From contig JASANG010001782.1 of assembly GCA_030248215.1 (NCBI GenBank), positions 176,878 through 240,877 on the forward strand: a stretch of 64,000 nt of DNA. Direction: 5' to 3'. Source of the stretch: Enoplolaimus lenunculus. Lineage: Eukaryota > Nematoda > Enoplea > Enoplida > Thoracostomopsidae. This document shows positions 12,501-19,514 of the stretch, one piece after another (within the stretch, counting starts at the first letter, position 1; the number at the start of each line of letters is the position of its first letter). The notes under the pieces were generated by a model that saw only the letters and a program-made list of their open reading frames with translations, ran no database searches and was not told the origin of the DNA. A program made the position numbers and the translations under genes.

Positions 12501-15500
12501 TTCTCTCGCGCTTTTGATAAAGTCTGGCATACAGGTCTGATCTGGAAGATGTTGAACATGAACCTACCACGCTGCCTGATACGATGGGTTAGATCTTTCC
12601 TTAGCGACCGTATGAGCGCGGTTAAATTTGAGGGCCAGGTCAGCCGCTACCTCAAATTCCACGGTGGTGTACCTCAGGGTGGAGTCATGTCCCCGATCCT
12701 GTTCCTGTTTTATATCAACGACATCACCAAAGGACTGCCCGTAGGCGTGGAAGCTTCGTTGTTTGCAGACGATCTTGCCTTATGGACATCGGCGACCTCT
12801 CCCGCGGAAGCTGAAGTAAAGATGCAAGCTGCACTGAGGAGTCTAGAGCAATGGGCACAGCGCTGGAAGATGGAGATAAGTCCTACGAAGTGTGAAGCCA
12901 CACTATTCACTAAATGGAATACCCAACGTTCGTGGCGCCCTAACCTCAAGATCGCTGGCACATCAATTCCATTCAACCCTACTCCGTCCTTCCTCGGTGT
13001 AACGTTTGACCAGTCGCTCACATTCAAACATCACGCCACCAAGCTCGTCAACAAGCTCAACCCAAGGGTCAATGTGCTCAAGTGCCTCGCCGGCAAAACG
13101 TGGGGTTGTGCCAAAGAAGACCTTCGCCTCGTATACCAAGCTTACATAGCGTCTGCAATGGAATACGGTGCAGCAGCATGGATGCCGATGCTGTCAATGA
13201 CGAACCAAGAACGCCTGCAAGTGCTGCAGAATAAAGGTGCCAGAGCGATAACAGGTTGTACAATGAGTACAAACAGGATCCTGCTGCTAAATGAGGCTGG
13301 ACTAGTCCCCGTAGACATCCGAGCCAAGATGAAAGCATCATCTGCTTATGAACATGCTCAAAGGGTGCCAGACTCAAACCCGGTGAAGAAAGTAGCCAAG
13401 CAGCGCGTGAGGCAACGCCTGGCATCGATCACTTCCTGGCGCGAAGCTGGTGCCAGAACAGCTCTGGAATGTGGCCTCGAGAACCCTGAAGATCCACATG
13501 TCTGTCCACCACGGGAGCCTCTGGTACCAGGTGCAGGAATCGCTCCTTGGGCCATGCCCAAAAACATCTCCATATCGGCAGACCTAGCAATACCAACGAG
13601 GAAAAGTGATAGGCCCGAAGTCCGGCAGTTCGCGGCCATGGAAACTATGTCGCGCCTGGGCCACTTTGACGCAGTCATCTACACGGACGGGTCGGTGACG
13701 AACGGGGTGGGAAGCGGTGGTAGTGGAGTTCACGTAGTGAAGAGCGAAGGCACGGTGCTAAACCTCAGCTACGCAGCAGGGAAGTTTGGCAGCAGTTTTC
13801 GAGCAGAACTCACCGCTCTGGACAAAGCTTTGTCACTTATCGTCAACCGTGAAGCTCAAGGAAAGAGTTTGATCTGTACGGACTCCCGAAGTGCGGTGCA
13901 ACGACTGATGTCATGTCCCAGCACAGTCCGATTTCAACTGGAAAAAGAGATCTGGGCAAAACTAGCGGCAATTGGAATGCTGAACGACTATTCGGTGCAC
14001 ATTCAATGGATTCCAAGCCATTGCAGTATCCCCGGCAATGATACAGCGGACCGATTAGCTAACGCAGGACGACTGCTCTCAAACGATGGGGTTCCGATAG
14101 ATTACGACACTGCAACTGCCCTATGCAAACGACATATCCTCTTAACGGAATGGAAACCCCGACTGGTGCACCACAGGCAACCGCGGGGGCTGCGGCCGCC
14201 GCCAACGCGGGACAAAGAGGCAGACCTGTCCAGAAGATGCAGGGTTGTACTGGCGCAACTCCGGGCGAACGGCAAATGTCCACTCCTTAAAGCATACCTG
14301 CATGAAATTGGTGTCATCGAAGATAGCAGCTGTGACAGATGTGGCGATCCGGTGGACGACATACGGCATCTGCTATGGAGCTGCCCGCATGGAGACCCGC
14401 ACCGACACGAACTCCCATCACAATCGCTGGATGTGCTGTGGGACAATCCCCAAGAAGTGATACGTTTTCTTCAATCCTGCGGACGTCTGCCCGCTCCGAC
14501 TGCATAGCAAGTGGATCCAGCTCACAACAACAACAACAACTTGCCGGTTCTGTTTCCGGTATTTTTTTCAAATTCCAATTCCGGTAAATGTAATTCCGGT
14601 CGCAACCTGCTCACTTTGTAAGCAGGAGATTTATGGTATTCGGCACCACAACCGTAAATATCCGGTAGGTTTATACAGGATGCCGGACGCGGATACGGAT
14701 ATCAGTTTTTGCCGGTATTAAACCGGAGCCGGATATCCGGACACATTCTGATTTTATCCCATTATACTTATACTTTCAAAACGGTATGTATTACCCCAGG
14801 GTGCAACCGGATTTAAGACTCAAAACGAGTGTCTTTTGTACGTATGTATTTAGCATGTGCTAAATTAATATATCTGTTTCATAGTGCATGTTATTCATAT
14901 TTCTACATTTTCCATGCCTATATAAGAAACGTGAGTGGAGTACTGATATAAACACCGGTTGTTGTGAAAGTTATCAGAACTGCAGACAAATTTTGCACGC
15001 AATTACAATGATTTTGGATATAAACGATAAAAATGTACGATTCCTATTCCAATTATACCTGCAATCGGAATTTTAATTGGCAACAAATTTTTTGAGACTC
15101 TGAATTAAGTACTTTTAATAGATTTGGAATAACCTTTTACAGATGCTAGAGCCCAATAAAGATTGCGAGAGGTTATCCCTCCCGAAATATAATCCTGGCC
15201 ACGCTCATGCTAGCATTCCATCTACTGTAACATTGGTTTGTTCAGCATTCAAAGATATGCTTGCATGCATTCGTTTTTGGAATTCGGAATTTTCTAAAGT
15301 CTGTTTAAAACTATCCCTAATTTCGGCAAAGGCTCTGTTTCTGAAAAGCTCCAAAAAATGTTTCGCAGAAACAAAATTTGATGGAAAAGCGAACCGAAGT
15401 CTCAATCAATTTTCGCACACGTCACTCTCGTATCGAGATAAAAATTTGTCATTCAGTACGTTTCGTATACTAGTTATCTGGGCTTGATATAAAATGTTTT

Positions 15501-18500
15501 TGGACGACATGTAACTAATTTTCATGCAACACATTAACAGTGACCGTGTGTATATGTCCCCAGGAGACATTATATGCCCGAAAAGAGCGAAAATTGTAGC
15601 ATTTGAATACCTATATAAATGGATTTCAGAATTGAAGATTTGCCACAAGATTCAATGTAAAACTACATACGTTCTTATTCGGTTCACCTATCAGATTTCG
15701 TCGACAGTGGGGCCAAAGTTAGGGCGCTCAAGATTAAAAGCTTGTTTTTACCGTATGATTTGACACAAGAATACCTCTAGCTTCAACCTCGCTTTGCTCG
15801 CTTACACTGAAAGCGTTCTATATTTTATCGTCGTCTTTGGCGTGGGGTCATCTTATATTCCTGTATCTGTGTTTGTCAGTGTGTTTTTGCTCTTGAATGA
15901 AACAGAAGTACGAAAAACATTCAAAATTTTTTAAGCTCGGTAACGGTCAAAAATTGACCGAGACCGAGACCAAACAGTCTCGATTGTCGGGTCTCGGTTT
16001 TTGGCCGAGACCGCACATACCTGCCCATTATGAGTTATGTAGGTTAAACATTACTACCAACCCGCTCTTGAACCACTCAAGTATATGATATTCATGGTAT
16101 TCAGCAGGGGTTTTGTGATACGACTCTTCATTTTGACAAATACAAATAATGTTTTGAATAACGACTCCATCATAAAATGGGGCTGTCACTTTTAGCCTAA
16201 GTTTTGTGTGAGTTCAGTCGCAACATGGATGGCGGTCTTGGTATTAATAAGTATAGTATTAGTAAGATTTCCATGACTGGAGTCCCGTCCCCTTGTTTTG
16301 AACGAGACCATTCATCCTTCATCTTTCGTAGTGCAAGCCACACGTCGTCGCCTGTAGTGGCGTGTGTATACATACGTAGCGAAGGATATTCCAAATGTTC
16401 TCGATTGAACTGCAGAAATGACGTGGTTTGATATTTATTTCTTTAGGATCTTTCCAACCGTCCGGTGATCATAAGACAAGCAGTAAAGACGATGGAATTG
16501 CTTCACAAACAGAATCAGTTGTATCGACAATGTCGTTAATGAGTGACGACGTATTTGTGTTTACAGCCGCTGAAGTTCCGCTCCGTGATGCTGGAATGCT
16601 GCAAGAAAGTAGCGAAATACAACAAAATGAAACAGCAAAAGTCGAAAGGCCAAAACGCTCTGGAAATGAAGCTAGATTAGCGCATGCTCCAGCACCAGCG
16701 CAAACAGAGGTGCTGACGAAGTTAAGCGGTCGCAAGACACGACGATCAAAGGCGGTGCCGACACAAAAAACTGGAATTGATACAGCTGTGTCTCTGGTTC
16801 CAACTGTAACGGTGAAGGTGAGTGTCAAACAGGCGGCAACAAATAATTCAAACCTGGTTTCGATTTCCGACGGTGGAAGTAGTGGTCTTCGTGTTGATAA
16901 TGGCAGAGCTATTCGTAATGGTCGTAGTGCGAACAAGCGTAAAAGAACCGATTCGACATTTAGCGTTAGCGGATCGGATGAAACAGCATTACAGTTAGGC
17001 CAACCAGGTGCTAGAACAAACAATAATTCGAAATCAACAGAGCGGCTCGAATCAAAACAAGATGCGAAACAATCGGTTACCAAGACAGTAAAAAGAACGG
17101 TCTATAATGGTCCAACTTTAAGGTCACGCGAAAAGACAATAAATCAACACGATACGAAACAAAATGGAAGTGAGTATACTGCAAATCATCAGTGTTACTG
17201 TATAAAGCTCTATAACCGCTAAGACTGAATGCAAAGTTATGCTAGGATTTTTTATAATGCTGAAGTTGAGATTGTGTATAAAATTGGCGGTACTTTTAAA
17301 TGTGGAGTGGGATCTTATGGTTACTGGTTACGGAAGAAGTCTGGCATGGACCCTTTGTTTATTGTCATTGGAACACATGCGTATTGTTTTGCCTATTCTA
17401 TTATAGCGATTAAACGGGGGCCTGAAATCATTCAAAAATCGAAACCATCAAAAATTGTTCAGAAAATGGAAGATCGGCGGCAGGAACAATTGGCAAGGGC
17501 TAAATACGCGATTGTTAAACCGATGCTGAAAGGTTAGATTTGCTATTTGCATTCTCGAACAATCGGTGATAGCATTTTATACAAACATTTCATAGCTAAT
17601 AAGCTAGTCGCTCATGAGTCAAGATACCGATTGCTTTTTTATATTTTATCTGAGACGAGCTGTAAAAGGCGTTAGAGCGTTTTGCCAAGTACTAGAAAAG
17701 GAATAAGCAATGTCGACTGGACCGACCGGAGCAGGATACTAAGATTGTTTTAGCGATTCGTTGCCATAATTTATTATTTTCGCGTTTAAATATTAAATTA
17801 CTGCAGTTTATTGCAATTTTGTGCACTAATATCAGTTTCAGTTTAACACACGAATGTTAAATTTTTAATCATCATTTCCTTCAAGTTAGAATATCGGGGT
17901 CGGATACTCTTTTATCGGATTTGGATATCTGGTCTTGTTTAGCAAGTTGTCCAGTTTAGTGCTTCTATCGCTATCTAGAACTGGTGTTCTTCATATTTTT
18001 GGCGTCAAACTGTAGTGTTTGACAAGATTTTATTGGTTATGAAATCTGCGCAAGTCTTTTTGTTTGCTTTTCAAGGTGTTAATTAATAATTTGTATCTGA
18101 ACTGCGTTGGCATTTTTTTTCATTGTAGCAACTGACAGAAAAGATGCGAAGTCTCGTTGTAACATTGCAAATGTATTGAAGGTGTCGAATACTAACGACA
18201 ACAGTAAGCATTTTCTTAAGTTCTCCAAACCGTAACACTTGTTATTCAACAAGATTTTTCGAATACAGAATTGGTTAGTTTCCAAGTAAACAGGGGTGGA
18301 CGGTCTCGGTCAAGATCGCGAGACCGAGACCCAGCCTACCGAGACCGAGACTTTTGGTCTCTATCTCGGTCGATTTTTAACCGTTACCGAAATTAAAATA
18401 AGATTTTTTACCAAAACTGTTGAATATTTTTATCTGTTTTGAATTGCCGCTTCATACATTTAAACTAACAAATCGCCGCCAAAATTTATTGTTTTACTTT

Positions 18501-19452
18501 CTTTTCACTTGGCTACACTCACCATACCCTTCGAACAGGCTCAGAACAAATGACACTGTCTCAAAGCACCCTCGGTACGATTCCTGATTCAGAGCTATAA
18601 TATTGTTCTTGCTCCTGGACAAACCGAATAGACCCGAAAATTTTTTAACAAAGCGTGACGTTAAATGCGAATGACCCATAATTTTTAAACAATGCCTTAA
18701 ATGTATTAAACGCGGCGAAAATGCACCTATTTTTGCTTTGTCATAATAAAACCAGAGTGTTTAGGATTTCTTTTCAAAAATAGAGTTTTGGGCAACCGAG
18801 GGGTCATTCTGCTTCTCAAATTGGTGTATAACTAGGCTGCGGTGCTCCACAATCGTTCGCTGTCTGTGTTTGTAGGCGAAATGCGCATAAACTTCCCTGC
18901 CAAAGCAGCGATCTAATGAAAATTTTGTGATTGCTTATCGCTTTTTCACCTCTGGTCACGGTTTGCATATCACCGAGACTGAAAAACGCTAGACAGAGAC
19001 CTAATCCAGCCAAATCAGGAGACTTGCCGAGACCGGCACCGCCCATCCCGGAAAATCTGAAATTATATTGTTAATAATTAAATCGTGTGTTAATCAAATA
19101 GGGAGTAGTCACCTGTGGTATGAGTTTAGCATGCCGGTAAACAAGGCAGTGCAGCTACGTATAAACAATCTCGAGCTAATGACCATGACTAAATCTATTC
19201 AGTATTCAATTTAGAAAGGAATGGTCCTACACTGCGACATTTGTGGAACGAAGTTCTTTCGAGTGCTAAACCATCTGCGACTGTGGGTCCGCGTATGCCT
19301 AAATCGAACGGTTAGTGAGTATGCCGATACTCGGACCAGTGCGAACTTTGAGATCAGAAATAAATTTTTTGAAATCCGTCAAAAAACTTTAGCCTCTATT
19401 AATCGAGTCAAAATTACAAAACGCATTATTATTATTATTATTGTTGTTGTTG

Positions 19453-19514
<62 letters not shown>

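Larger units (their letters stand above)
10235..14540 (+). mobile_element. I/Ingi-group LINE with 2A peptide, apparently full length
   Basis: One open frame covers nearly the whole element. A short 3' UTR ends in an (AAC)n tail at 14524-14540, as in I-group LINEs, which often end in simple trinucleotide repeats. The flanks are two halves of older MITEs, which fixes the insertion to about 10230. The 5' boundary is set by where the MITE match ends. It is visibly GC-richer than its flanks. No stop or frameshift is seen, so it is a young copy. It lies in the same direction as the host NuSAP gene, in an intron. Confidence 0.88.

Noticed and set aside
10240-14587. Many antisense and off-frame open frames across the LINE
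   Set aside because: They are shadows of one GC-rich coding frame and have no motifs of their own.
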